From: WJMT01 sp964599635
GTDB lineage: Bacteria; Acidobacteriota; Aminicenantia; Aminicenantales; Aminicenantaceae
Assembly (NCBI GenBank): GCA_964599635.1
Contig: CAZRGM010000032.1
Location: forward strand, 1 to 64,000
Direction of reading: 5' to 3'
DNA: 64,000 bases
Within the stretch, counting starts at the first letter, position 1. The number at the start of each line of letters is the position of its first letter. The translations under genes and the position numbers were made by a program. The notes below the pieces were generated by a model. The model was not told where the DNA came from. It saw only the letters and a program-made list of their open reading frames with translations, and made no database searches. Below are positions 23,591 through 32,895 of the stretch, piece by piece.

Positions 23591-26500
23591 ATGGCTTCTC
23601 AATTTATACATCTTCACAATCATACTGAATACAGCATCCTTGATGGAGCGGTAAAGATCGAGTCTCTACTGAAGAAGGCGAAGGAATATCAAATGGATGC
23701 GGTGGCGATGACTGACCACGGCAATATTTTTGGGGCGGTTCAGTTCTTCAATTTAGCTAGGGAAATAGGAGTCAAGCCAATTCTAGGATGTGAGATGTAT
23801 GTGGCTCCTAAGGGGCGGAAGAACAAGAAACATTCTCCGAATGGCCCCAACCATCACCATTTGCTTTTGTTGGTAAAAAATGAAACCGGTTACAGAAATT
23901 TGTGCAAGCTCATTACGTTGAGCTACCTAGAAGGCTTTTATTACCGCCCTAGAATCGATAAAGAGCTGCTGTCCAAGCATAAGGAGGGACTCATTGGCCT
24001 ATCTGCCTGTTTAAAAGGAGAGATAAATGAGTATTTGGTTCAGGATTTTGACCTTCAAGCTGAGCAGACAGCTAGAGAATATTTATCCATTTTTGGAGAG
24101 GGTCATTTTTTTCTTGAGATTCAGAACCATGGACTGGATGAGCAAAAGAAAATAATTCCTAAGATTATTCAGATGGGGAAAAAATTGAATATCCCCTTGG
24201 TCGCGACGAACGATGTCCATTATTTGGAAAAGAAAGATTCAGAGAGTCACGATGTTTTGCTTTGCATTCAGACCAACAAGAAAGTTAAAGATAAGGATCG
24301 AATCCGGTTTAGATCCCAGGAATTTTATTTCAAATCTGATGATGAAATGTCTGAATTATTCAGCAGTGTCCCCGAGTCTTTAGAAAACACTCACCGGATA
24401 GCTGAACAATGTGAGTTCATTTTAGGCTCCAGCGGATATCATTTGCCTCAATTCAGGCCTGCGGAGGGTTTTAGTCTGGATGAGTATTTTGAAAAAGTCG
24501 TTAGAGATGGATTCGAAAAGAAAATGGTCTTTCTTCACTCTTCCATAGATAATGGAGAGCTTCCAAGCAGAGAAGAGTATGAGAAACGGTTGAACAAAGA
24601 GATGAAGTTGGTCAAAGAAATGGGTTTTGAGGGTTACTTTTTGATTGTTTGGGACCTTATTAGAGAGGCGAGATCAAAGAATATTCCTGTGGGGCCAGGG
24701 AGAGGTTCTGCGGCAGGAAGCCTCCTTGCCTATTCATTGGGAATCACAGCTTTAGATCCCCTGAGATATGACCTTTTGTTTGAAAGATTTTTAAATCCAG
24801 AGAGGATAAGCCTTCCTGATATAGACATAGATTTCTGTGGTCGGCGGAGAGATGAAGTCATATCTTATATAAAAAATAGATACGGAAAAGAAAATGTCTG
24901 TCAAATCATAACTTTTGGCACAATGGCGGCAAGACAGGCTGTCAGAGATGCGGGAAGGGCTTTGGATATTCCTCTTTCCAAAGTAGACAAAGTCGCCAAG
25001 ATGATTCCTTCTCTTGGGGATGATGCCTCCATAGAAGCAGCATCCAAGAAAATCCCTCAATTAAAGAAATTAAAGAAAGAGGATCCTGTCGTTTCAGAAC
25101 TGCTGACTGTAGCAAAAAATTTAGAAGGGCAGATAAGGCATCCTTCCATCCATGCAGCGGGAATCGTTATTACTCCAAAGCCTTTGGTGGAGTTTCTTCC
25201 CTTATACAAGTCAGCTAAGGATGAAGTGACCACTCAATTTCCTATGCAGGACATTGAATCTTTAGGTCTCCTCAAAATGGATATTCTTGGATTAAGGAAC
25301 CTGACTGTTATTCAGGATACAGTTACGATTGTTAGAGAGGATTTGGGAGAAGGGATTGACCTTGAGAGCATTCCTTTGGATGATGAAAAAACTTTTCAGC
25401 TTTTTCAGTCAGGAAATACAGACGGAGTTTTTCAATTCGAGAGTTCGGGTATGAAGGACTTGTTGAGAAGATACCGGCCTGAGAATTTTCGTGACCTCAT
25501 TGCTTTGAATGCTTTATATAGACCCGGGCCTTTACAGAGTGGGATGACTGAAGATTTCATTAAAAACAAAAATTATCCTGATAATGTTGAGTATGATATT
25601 CCTGAACTCGAACCTATACTCAAGGAAACAAAAGGATTGATTGTGTATCAGGAACAGGTTATGAGGATAGCGACTGAGATTGCTGGATTTTCTATGGCAG
25701 AAGCTGACCTGCTCAGGAAGGCCATGGGCAAGAAAAAGCCCTCTGTCATGAGGGATATGAAGAAAAGATTCATAGAAGGAGCCAAGAATAAGGGAGTGAA
25801 TAAAGGAAAGGCGGAAAAGATTTTCGAAAAGATAAAATATTTCGCAGGTTATGGATTCAACAAATCCCATAGTGCCGCTTATGCTTATCTTGCCTATCAT
25901 ACGGCTTATCTAAAGGCTCATTATCCTGTTTATTTTATGGCTTCTTTATTGACATCTGAAGCGGAAAAGGGGGATACCTCCCAGGTCGTGAAGTATATCA
26001 ATGAATGCAGCCAGATCGGGATTGAAGTTTTGCCTCCTGATATTGATGAGAGCGAACTGACTTTTACCGTCAAAGGAAACAATATCCGTTTTGGATTATC
26101 TGCTGTTAAAAATCTGGGTTACAATCCTGTTAAGGAGATTATAGAGGCCAGAAGGAGAATCGGGAAATTTAATTCTCCATTTGATATCTGCCGCAGTGTC
26201 AGCCCCAAAGCTTTTAATAAAAAAGTTATAGAGAGTTTGATAAAGTCAGGAGCTATGGACAGCTTTGGCTTAAAGAGGTCTCAACTTTACAGCTTACTGG
26301 ACGAAATGATCAAATATACCCATGATATTTATAATGTGAAATCCTCTAATCAAGAAATGCTTTTTAGTGCTAAGCAGTTTGCGCCTCCTTCTTTATCCCC
26401 AGAGATTAGGAGGATGCCGGAATGGGATGAGGCTGAGCTTTTGTCTCATGAAAAGTCAGCTTTGGGTTTTTATCTTACCGGGCATCCTCTTGCTCGGTAT

Positions 26501-27067
26501 GAACAAGGGATCAAAAGGCTGGTTTCACATTCGATAAGCCAGCTGAGTCAAGAGAAGAGCACAAATATTGAAGTCAGATTGGCTGGCATTATAGCTGGAG
26601 TTAAACCTTTAAAAACAAAAAGAGATGAAAGGATGGCTACCTTTATTCTCGAGGATAGGAGTGGTCGATGCGAAGTGGTAGCCTTTCCTGATAATTACAA
26701 AGAGAACTATGAATACATACGTGAAGATGTTTTAGTCTTTGTAAAAGCTCAGTCTATGGGTGAAAATGACAACCGGCGTTTGGTTTTGTCTTCCATTTAT
26801 CTCTTATCTGAAGCCCTTCAGAATCTTGCAAAGCGTATGGTTCTGAGAATCTATCTTCCTGCAATGGAGCCTTCAGTTTTTGATGAACTCAAAGAACTTT
26901 TAAAATCATGGCCGGGACAATGCCCACTCTTATTTGAACTTGAGACAAAAAATTCTTTTAAGATCGTTGTTAAATCAATTGATATCCAAGAAGTGGCCCC
27001 CACAGAAGAACTTATTAAAAAGTTGGAGATTTTGCTGGGGGAAAATTCGGTTATCATCGAATATTAA
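23591..27067 (+). CDS. dnaE: DNA polymerase III alpha subunit
   Basis: 1158 residues, the usual DnaE1 length. The N-terminal PHP domain begins FIHLHNHTEYSILDG and has the second motif D-A-V-A-M-T-D-H-G-N. The palm motif VGPGRGSAAGSLLAY lies near 368 and the catalytic aspartates are in PDIDIDFCGRRRDEV near 408. A later helix-hairpin-helix (KYFAGYGFNKSHSAAYAYLA) is followed by an OB-fold near 990-1080. It is the replicative polymerase. The PHP metal residues look intact, so proofreading may be built in (inference). No ribosome-binding site is clear; TATAAC at 23574-23579 may be a promoter. Confidence 0.96.
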   Translation: MASQFIHLHNHTEYSILDGAVKIESLLKKAKEYQMDAVAMTDHGNIFGAVQFFNLAREIGVKPILGCEMYVAPKGRKNKKHSPNGPNHHHLLLLVKNETGYRNLCKLITLSYLEGFYYRPRIDKELLSKHKEGLIGLSACLKGEINEYLVQDFDLQAEQTAREYLSIFGEGHFFLEIQNHGLDEQKKIIPKIIQMGKKLNIPLVATNDVHYLEKKDSESHDVLLCIQTNKKVKDKDRIRFRSQEFYFKSDDEMSELFSSVPESLENTHRIAEQCEFILGSSGYHLPQFRPAEGFSLDEYFEKVVRDGFEKKMVFLHSSIDNGELPSREEYEKRLNKEMKLVKEMGFEGYFLIVWDLIREARSKNIPVGPGRGSAAGSLLAYSLGITALDPLRYDLLFERFLNPERISLPDIDIDFCGRRRDEVISYIKNRYGKENVCQIITFGTMAARQAVRDAGRALDIPLSKVDKVAKMIPSLGDDASIEAASKKIPQLKKLKKEDPVVSELLTVAKNLEGQIRHPSIHAAGIVITPKPLVEFLPLYKSAKDEVTTQFPMQDIESLGLLKMDILGLRNLTVIQDTVTIVREDLGEGIDLESIPLDDEKTFQLFQSGNTDGVFQFESSGMKDLLRRYRPENFRDLIALNALYRPGPLQSGMTEDFIKNKNYPDNVEYDIPELEPILKETKGLIVYQEQVMRIATEIAGFSMAEADLLRKAMGKKKPSVMRDMKKRFIEGAKNKGVNKGKAEKIFEKIKYFAGYGFNKSHSAAYAYLAYHTAYLKAHYPVYFMASLLTSEAEKGDTSQVVKYINECSQIGIEVLPPDIDESELTFTVKGNNIRFGLSAVKNLGYNPVKEIIEARRRIGKFNSPFDICRSVSPKAFNKKVIESLIKSGAMDSFGLKRSQLYSLLDEMIKYTHDIYNVKSSNQEMLFSAKQFAPPSLSPEIRRMPEWDEAELLSHEKSALGFYLTGHPLARYEQGIKRLVSHSISQLSQEKSTNIEVRLAGIIAGVKPLKTKRDERMATFILEDRSGRCEVVAFPDNYKENYEYIREDVLVFVKAQSMGENDNRRLVLSSIYLLSEALQNLAKRMVLRIYLPAMEPSVFDELKELLKSWPGQCPLLFELETKNSFKIVVKSIDIQEVAPTEELIKKLEILLGENSVIIEY

Positions 27068-27087
27068 AAAGACCGGATAGAAATATA

Positions 27088-27116
27088 TGACATGAAAGTC
27101 TAATTTATGTTATAAG
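27088..27116 (+). promoter_or_regulatory. Promoter of the pseudo-receiver gene
   Basis: TGACAT at 27088-27093, a 17-base spacer and TATAAG at 27111-27116. The ATG at 27128 is 11 bases past the -10, leaving a leader of only a few bases and no Shine-Dalgarno. Confidence 0.45.
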
Positions 27117-27127
27117 ATTTGATAAAA

Positions 27128-27700
27128 ATGGCCTATAAAATCATTATTGCTGATCAGAGTCGCTCTGTTTTAGAAGTTCTCCATTTGGCTTTTCTGAGCT
27201 CAGGTTACGATATTTATACTTTTATGAACGGAGAAGAGGTTATCAAAAGCATTCCTCATATAGAACCCGATGCCTTTCTCATAGGAATATCTCTTAAAGA
27301 AAAGGGAGGCCTTGAAGTTGGTAAATATATCAAAGAGTCAAAGGACTATAAAGACCTCCCAATAATATTTTTAATTGGAGCCTTTATGGAATTGGATGAG
27401 GAGAAAATATCGAAGATTCCCCATCAAGGTTTAATCAGGGAGCCGTTTGATTCAGGGGAAGTCGTGGGAAAAGTTAAGAGTCTTTTGGAAGGGGATAAGG
27501 GATTGGACACTCTTCCTGAAGATCCATCTTATAATGAAATTGAGGAGATCGAAAGGATGTTTCAGAAGCGATTGGATGCTGTCAAAAAAAACATGGATTG
27601 CAGGATTAGAGATGCTGTGAGAAAAGAAATCTATGAAGCCGTCAATGAATTAGAAAAAAGGATTAAAGCTGGAATTCTTGGAGAGATTAAAAAAAGATAA
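27128..27700 (+). CDS. Receiver-like (pseudo-receiver) protein with C-terminal coiled coil
   Basis: 190 residues. The first 120 fold like a CheY receiver: I-I-I-A-D-Q at strand 1, P-D-A-F-L-I-G-I-S-L at strand 3, I-I-F-L-I-G-A at strand 4, L-I-R-E-P-F at strand 5. The phospho-accepting Asp is replaced by G53, one of the two strand-1 acidic residues by Q10, and the strand-5 Lys by E105. The domain therefore cannot be phosphorylated in the usual way. A charged helical tail (about 135-190) could form a coiled coil. It probably works by protein-protein contact. A TTG at 27119 is an alternative start. Confidence 0.75.
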   Translation: MAYKIIIADQSRSVLEVLHLAFLSSGYDIYTFMNGEEVIKSIPHIEPDAFLIGISLKEKGGLEVGKYIKESKDYKDLPIIFLIGAFMELDEEKISKIPHQGLIREPFDSGEVVGKVKSLLEGDKGLDTLPEDPSYNEIEEIERMFQKRLDAVKKNMDCRIRDAVRKEIYEAVNELEKRIKAGILGEIKKR

Positions 27701-27754
27701 GGATTATAAGCACTAATACTTTTTACTGTTTTTGAAAAAAATATTGGAGATGGA

Positions 27755-27799
27755 TGAAAGTAAATTCATAATGAAAGCAGTGCCATTTTTTGTGAATTG
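27755..27799. repeat. Repeat family B, copy 5 (fragment, inverted)
   Basis: GAAAGTAAATTCATAATG followed by GCCATTTTTTGTGAATTGAG aligns with the reverse complement of the left end of family B, as seen at 34385-34430. It is eroded and lacks the terminal CAGG. It lies 33 bases upstream of the valS start. Confidence 0.4.
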
Positions 27800-27831
27800 A
27801 GTTTTGTTTATTTGGAAGGCAGGGATTTTAG

Positions 27832-30501
27832 ATGAGCGATCAAAAAATTTTAGAAAAATCTTATGACCCTAAACCAGTAGAAAAAAGATGGGCAGATTTC
27901 TGGATTGACCATAAGCTTTTCACTCCAGAGGCTCCTTCTTCAAAACAAAAATTTTCTTTAGTGCTTCCTCCTCCTAATGTAACAGGTTCACTTCATATGG
28001 GGCATGCTTTGAGTTATACGCTTCCTGATATCGTAGTGAGGTGGAAGAGAATGCAGGGATATAATGTTCTGTGGCTTCCTGGCACGGATCATGCGAGTAT
28101 TGCGGTTCATAATGTGATAGAAAGAAAACTTGATAAAGAAGGGATTAAAAAAGAAGATGTGGGCCGTGAAGATTTTCTAAAAATAGCATGGGACTGGAAG
28201 AAGAAGTACGGCGGAAAGATTATCGATCAGTTAAAAAAATTAGGTTTTTCTCTGGATTGGACAAGAGAAAGATTTACTCTAGATAAAGGATTCTCAAGGG
28301 CAGTCCGTAAAGTTTTTGTAGATTTGTATAAAGAAAAACTGATTTATAGAGATTATTACTTAGTCAATAGATGCCCTCGATGTGGGACGGTCCTTTCGGA
28401 TATTGAAATCGAACACAAAGAACTGCGCTCAAGCCTTTATTATATAAAATATCCGGTTAAGGGTTCCCAGGATTATATAACGGTTGCCACCACAAGGCCA
28501 GAAACCATGCTCGGAGATACTGCATTAGCTGTTCATCCTAAAGATAAAAGGTTCAGGAAATACTACGACAAGAAAGCTGTTCTCCCTCTGGTTGGAAGAG
28601 AAATTCCTGTGATTAAAGATAAATCAGTCGACAGGGAGTTTGGAACAGGTGCTGTTAAAGTCACACCAGCTCATGATCCTACGGATTTTGAAATGGGGAA
28701 AAGGCACGGTCTCAAGCAGATCATTGTTATAGATGGCACGGGAAAGATGACCGAAGAGGCGGGGGAAGAATTTAAAGGACTTGATCGTTTTGAGTGCAGA
28801 GAGAGGGTTGTTTCTAAGTTAAAACAGCAGGGACTTATTGAAAAGATCGAAGATTATATTCACTCAGTGGGTCATTGTTACCGCTGTCAAACGATGATAG
28901 AACCTTATCTTTCCTGGCAGTGGTTTGTCAAAATACAGCCTCTGGCAAAACAAGCGATTAAGGTGGTCAAAAAAGGGAAAATCCGGTTTATCCCTGCTAA
29001 TTGGAGTAAGACCTATTTTGAGTGGATGTATAACATTCATGACTGGTGTATTTCAAGACAGCTGTGGTGGGGGCACAGAATCCCGGCTTGGTACTGTCAA
29101 AAATGCCATCACATCATGGTGGCTGAAGAGGCCCCTTCCCAATGTGATCGATGTGGGAGCAGTCAGCTGAAGCAGGATGAGGATGTCTTAGACACATGGT
29201 TCAGTTCGGCTTTATGGCCGTTCGGGACCATGGGTTGGCCTGAGAAAACAAATGACCTTCAAACCTTCTATCCCACTGATCTTATGTCTACAGGGTTTGA
29301 TATCATATTTTTCTGGGTTGCTCGGATGATCATGATGGGGCTTAAATTCATGGGGGATGTTCCTTTTGAGGAAGTCTATATCAATGGATTGGTCAGAGAT
29401 TTTAAACGAAAAAAAATGAGCAAGTCAGAGGGAAATACGATAGATCCACTAGACATGGTGGAAAAATATGGCACAGATGCCCTTCGATTCACATTGGCGG
29501 CTTTGGCTGTGCCAGGGATGGACATATCTCTTTCTGAGGAGCGAATGGCCGGATATAGAGCTTTTGTCAATAAGATATGGAATGCCTCACGCTTTGTCTT
29601 CATGAATATTCAGGGAACCCCTCCAGAGATTGATAGAAAAGAAATGACTTTGATTGACAGGTGGATTAAAGCCCGGATGAATGACATTATTAGAGATATG
29701 AATGATTCTTTAGGAAAATATAATTTTTATGAAGCAGCAGATAAAATTTATCATTTTATCTGGCATGAGTTTTGTGATTGGTACCTAGAATTGGTGAAAC
29801 CTGATTTAAAAGAAGGCAATAAATCAAGCTTTGGCGTATTGGTGGATACTTTGGACCAGATTTTAAGGCTTCTTCATCCTTTTATGCCATTTGTAACGGA
29901 GGAGATATGGCAGAATCTTCCTGTGGACGGGCAGGCTTTAGTGGTGGCTGAATATCCCAAGGTGGATGAATCTTGGGAAGACAAGGAGTCTGAAGAATTC
30001 GTCAATGTTTTAAAAGCCCTGATTGTTGAGGTCAGAACCATTCGGTCGGAAAACTATATTGTTCCTCAGAAAAAAGTAGACCTTATGATAAGAACTATGG
30101 ATAAGAAAGTGAAAGATAAGATATTAAAACATAAGAAATATATCTGTATTCTGGCTTCGGTTCAGGAGATAGAAATGGTGGAGCGGTTTCCATCAGATAA
30201 AAGATATCTCAAAGGTGGATCTGGGGATTTGGAGTTAGCCATTCCTATTGAATCTGGATTAATCGATTTCAAAACAGAAAAAAAACGGCTTGAAAAAGAG
30301 CTCGCTAAAATAAAAGAGGACAGTGAAAAACTTCAGAAAAGGATAAAGAATAAAGATTTTATTGAAAGAGCTCCAGAAAAGGTGGTGCAGGAAACGAAGC
30401 AGGGGCTCCAGGAGCTGGAAGAGAAGAGGGTGAAGTTTGAATGGAATCTTAAGCAGATTACCGAATGGTCTTCTGAAGATAGTTCAAAAAGCCGCCTATA
30501 A
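27832..30501 (+). CDS. valS: Valyl-tRNA synthetase
   Basis: 889 residues, class I synthetase. HIGH-type motif SLHMGHAL near 55 in PPNVTGSLHMGHALSYT, and KMSKS near 527 in RKKMSKSEGNTIDP. An editing domain (CP1) lies between, with TTRPETMLGDTALAVHP. Cysteine pairs for zinc are at RCPRCG near 181 and CQKCHH...CDRCG near 423. The C-terminal coiled-coil arm (825-889) that binds the tRNA elbow is present. It charges tRNA-Val; a tRNA-Val(GAC) gene lies at 43545. A GGAAGG site precedes the start. Confidence 0.97.
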   Translation: MSDQKILEKSYDPKPVEKRWADFWIDHKLFTPEAPSSKQKFSLVLPPPNVTGSLHMGHALSYTLPDIVVRWKRMQGYNVLWLPGTDHASIAVHNVIERKLDKEGIKKEDVGREDFLKIAWDWKKKYGGKIIDQLKKLGFSLDWTRERFTLDKGFSRAVRKVFVDLYKEKLIYRDYYLVNRCPRCGTVLSDIEIEHKELRSSLYYIKYPVKGSQDYITVATTRPETMLGDTALAVHPKDKRFRKYYDKKAVLPLVGREIPVIKDKSVDREFGTGAVKVTPAHDPTDFEMGKRHGLKQIIVIDGTGKMTEEAGEEFKGLDRFECRERVVSKLKQQGLIEKIEDYIHSVGHCYRCQTMIEPYLSWQWFVKIQPLAKQAIKVVKKGKIRFIPANWSKTYFEWMYNIHDWCISRQLWWGHRIPAWYCQKCHHIMVAEEAPSQCDRCGSSQLKQDEDVLDTWFSSALWPFGTMGWPEKTNDLQTFYPTDLMSTGFDIIFFWVARMIMMGLKFMGDVPFEEVYINGLVRDFKRKKMSKSEGNTIDPLDMVEKYGTDALRFTLAALAVPGMDISLSEERMAGYRAFVNKIWNASRFVFMNIQGTPPEIDRKEMTLIDRWIKARMNDIIRDMNDSLGKYNFYEAADKIYHFIWHEFCDWYLELVKPDLKEGNKSSFGVLVDTLDQILRLLHPFMPFVTEEIWQNLPVDGQALVVAEYPKVDESWEDKESEEFVNVLKALIVEVRTIRSENYIVPQKKVDLMIRTMDKKVKDKILKHKKYICILASVQEIEMVERFPSDKRYLKGGSGDLELAIPIESGLIDFKTEKKRLEKELAKIKEDSEKLQKRIKNKDFIERAPEKVVQETKQGLQELEEKRVKFEWNLKQITEWSSEDSSKSRL

Positions 30502-30551
30502 TTTTTTTGGGGAGATCGTTTCTGTATATGCCCAATTTAGGTAGAGCTACA

Positions 30552-30692
30552 GAGGGGAAGGGCAAGAGATTCGTCACCCGTTCGATTCCCCAGCGTGGAT
30601 TCTCACTTCCGCTCGGGCTTCGCTCTCCTCTAAAGAGGAACCCTGCCCGCTCAGCCCTCCCAGGGGATTTCTCATCCCTTGCCCTTCCCCTC
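30552..30692. repeat. GC-rich element with 15-base inverted ends
   Basis: GAGGGGAAGGGCAAG at 30552-30566 and its exact complement CTTGCCCTTCCCCTC at 30678-30692 bound a 141-base stretch. It is much GC-richer than the flanking genes. Inside are CCGCTCGGGCTTCGCTCTCC and the small hairpin CCTCTAAAGAGG. It fills most of the 279-base gap between valS and birA. Open frames exist on both strands but look like side effects of GC content. It could be a REP/BIME-like or MITE-like insertion, or a structured RNA. Confidence 0.55.
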
Positions 30693-30780
30693 TTTGCAGG
30701 GATCTTGAATGGCGTTAAGAATCTGAAGGGAGCGGCAGCCATACCTGGATTTCTGATTGGCTTGGCTGAGAGGTGAAAAA

Positions 30781-31536
30781 ATGGAAATCGGGTTTAAGAT
30801 ACACAGAATTAAAAGTTGCTTCTCCACCAATGACCTTGCCAAAGAATTGGCAGAGAAAAAAAAGGTGGAACAGGGCGAAGTGGTGGTGTGTGACGAGCAG
30901 ACAAAAGGAAGAGGGACCCAAGGAAGAAAATGGTATTCTGTCCCAGATAAAGGGCTTTACTTTTCTGTCATTCTCTTTCCGTTAAGATCTGATTTATCGC
31001 TTCTTCCCCTGACGGCATCTCTAGCGATAAGGGAGGCTGTTTTCAGGAACCTAAACATCTTGATTCATCTGAAGTGGCCTAATGATTTGGTTTATAAAGG
31101 AATTAAATTAGGGGGGATTCTTTGTGAGAGCAGTTTTTCAGGATTAAAATTGAATTACAGTATTATTGGGATTGGAATCAATGTGAAGCATAAAGAAGAT
31201 GATTTTCTTGATGAGCTTAAAAGCAATGCTGTTTCTTTGGAAATGATCTACAAAAGAGATATCGACAAGAGAAAATTTTTATCGGACTTGTTTGTCCCTC
31301 TGGAAAAGTGGTACCAGATTTTTCTAAGAAATGAGGATGAAAAGATTTTGGATGAATACATGGATGCCTGTACTTACCATGCGGGGGATTCATTGAAGGC
31401 AATGGCCAGAGGTAAGCCCGTATCAGGATTGTTTCAAGGCCTGGATAAACAGGGCCGAATAATTCTGAATATCAATGAACAGGAAGAGCGGTTTTTATCA
31501 GGGGAAATAAGAATCACCGAAAAATCAGGGGACTAA
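30781..31536 (+). CDS. birA: Biotin-[acetyl-CoA-carboxylase] ligase
   Basis: 251 residues from ATG 30781, which has GAGAGGTG at 30768-30775. The catalytic domain has S-C-F-S-T-N-D near 14, the biotinyl-AMP loop TKGRGTQGRKW near 40, H-L-K-W-P-N-D-L near 95 and K-L-G-G-I-L-C-E. A small SH3-like C-terminal domain follows. The N-terminal winged-helix DNA-binding domain of E. coli BirA is absent, so this is a ligase only and not the bio repressor. It converges with the arginase-family gene, and their ends overlap by 12 bases. Confidence 0.93.
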   Translation: MEIGFKIHRIKSCFSTNDLAKELAEKKKVEQGEVVVCDEQTKGRGTQGRKWYSVPDKGLYFSVILFPLRSDLSLLPLTASLAIREAVFRNLNILIHLKWPNDLVYKGIKLGGILCESSFSGLKLNYSIIGIGINVKHKEDDFLDELKSNAVSLEMIYKRDIDKRKFLSDLFVPLEKWYQIFLRNEDEKILDEYMDACTYHAGDSLKAMARGKPVSGLFQGLDKQGRIILNINEQEERFLSGEIRITEKSGD

Positions 31537-32454
31537 AGGCAAATTGTAATTTAGGGTTCTCACTTTCAGACCTTGGAGGGCTCCTGTAATGAGTTTAATG
31601 GTAGAATCCATGCTTTTTTCTCTTCCGAATTCAGAAATGGGAAAAGAAGCAATTCCAAGAGCCTTCACCTTTTTGAATTTCATAATGGATTGGAGAATTT
31701 CGGAAAGCTGAGAGGGAGAGATCCCTCCCGGAACTTTAAAATTATTCCCTGGAATATAATCAGCATCCAACACATCTAAATCAACGTGCACATAGATAGC
31801 TTCAGTTCTGTTGAAAAGGCTCATTAAAGCTTTTGTGAAAGATTTGTTTTTCTCGGTCATTTCTTTAATGGAAATAATAGAAATAGATGAGCTTCGGATC
31901 AAATTTTGCTCTAGAGGATCTAAATCCCGGACTCCCATCATGATTATATTTTGAGTTGATATCGGAGGATCAAGTCCAGCTTGCATCCTGAGTCGTGTCA
32001 GGCATTTTCCAGCTGCAACCGCTACGGGCATCCCTCCCAGCCAACCGCTTAAACTCGTCTCAGGAGTATTAAAGTCTCCATGGGCATCCATCCATAAAAG
32101 GCCGGTGGTTAAAGGTTTTTGATCTTTTCCGGAGTGCTGAAGCCCAGCAAGCATCCCGCTTAAGCTGTTACAGTTACCAAGAAGTCCGAGGACAAATATT
32201 TCTTCTTTTATAAGAGAAGCCACTTTTTGGCCTAAATGCTTGTTGGCCAGCGCCATTCGGTGCCATACTCCATATTCTTTTTTTTCATTTCTTGTCAGCT
32301 CAATAGATTTTTTAGAAAAGAGTTTGATCTTTTTTTCTTTAAGAACTTTTAAGGTATCTTTGTATATAAGTTCTGGACCAATCGATAATTCATAAGGAGG
32401 CGGGCTTCCCGTATAGGGTTGAAGCAGAAGGCTGATTTTAAGTTGTGACATCAT
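31525..32454 (-). CDS. Arginase/ureohydrolase-family protein
   Basis: 309 residues. Two manganese motifs are intact: W-M-D-A-H-G-D (D123, H125, D127) and V-H-V-D-L-D-V-L-D (D225, D227, D230). The first family motif, normally G-G-D-H-S, reads L-L-G-N-C-N-S-L-S-G (93-100), so one metal-binding His is replaced by Asn. Related GNCN-type proteins exist and their substrates are unclear. It could be a formiminoglutamase, agmatinase or guanidine hydrolase relative. The neighbours give no pathway. It converges on birA with a 12-base overlap. Confidence 0.75.
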   Translation of the reverse strand: MMSQLKISLLLQPYTGSPPPYELSIGPELIYKDTLKVLKEKKIKLFSKKSIELTRNEKKEYGVWHRMALANKHLGQKVASLIKEEIFVLGLLGNCNSLSGMLAGLQHSGKDQKPLTTGLLWMDAHGDFNTPETSLSGWLGGMPVAVAAGKCLTRLRMQAGLDPPISTQNIIMMGVRDLDPLEQNLIRSSSISIISIKEMTEKNKSFTKALMSLFNRTEAIYVHVDLDVLDADYIPGNNFKVPGGISPSQLSEILQSIMKFKKVKALGIASFPISEFGREKSMDSTIKLITGALQGLKVRTLNYNLPLVP

Positions 32455-32523
32455 ACTATCCTTATAATATAAGATAAGGTAAATCCCTATTTATTTCTTA
32501 TGCGTTATAAATAAACTGTTTAA

Positions 32524-32773
32524 CCTGCACTATTCATAAAAAAATGGCGATGTTTTAATAATCCATTTCGTTTCAGCGAGTTACAAGATTTTTCAAAAAT
32601 AATGACTTGAACATTTTTTCTGTTTGCATTTTTATTTTAATCGCCATTTTTTACCCTTAAGGCGAGCCGATCTCACTGCATCTGCTTCGTACAAAGGCAT
32701 TCGTAGTGAAAGACCACGACTTCATGCCCTGTGCCTCGCATCTGCAGCAACCTCGGCTCGTGAATAACCCAGG
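32524..32773. repeat. Repeat family B, copy 6 (full length)
   Basis: 250 bases. The left end is CCTGCACTATTCATAAAAAA and the right end GGCTCGTGAATAACCCAGG, inverted to one another. The left half is closed by AAAAAATGGCGAT near 32540 and ATCGCCATTTTTT near 32640. The right half is closed by CGAGCCGA near 32664 and TCGGCTCG near 32753. It lies between the divergent arginase-family gene and coaX, in a 441-base gap that otherwise holds only the coaX promoter. Confidence 0.75.
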
Positions 32774-32851
32774 GAAATATCTTAAATATTATACAAAACT
32801 TCTTTTTTATTGAATAGTCCAAGAGTCGTGCTTTTACCTTTTAGATGTTGC

Positions 32852-32860
32852 TGGTACAAT
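32852..32860 (+). promoter_or_regulatory. Extended -10 promoter of coaX
   Basis: TGGTACAAT has a TACAAT hexamer at 32855-32860 with an upstream TGG. No clear -35 is seen. coaX starts 35 bases further, with ACAGGAGAT as ribosome-binding site. Confidence 0.4.
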
Positions 32861-32895
32861 ATTAAACATCATAGAGTTTAGACAGGAGATCAAAA

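Noticed and set aside
30567..30600. tRNA-like T-arm text (CACCCGTTCGATTCCCC) in the GC-rich element
   Set aside because: No acceptor, D or anticodon arm can be built around it, so no tRNA gene is supported.
30458..30776. Overlapping ORFs on both strands between valS and birA
   Set aside because: Open frames come from the GC-rich inverted-repeat element. Neither has a ribosome-binding site or protein-like composition.
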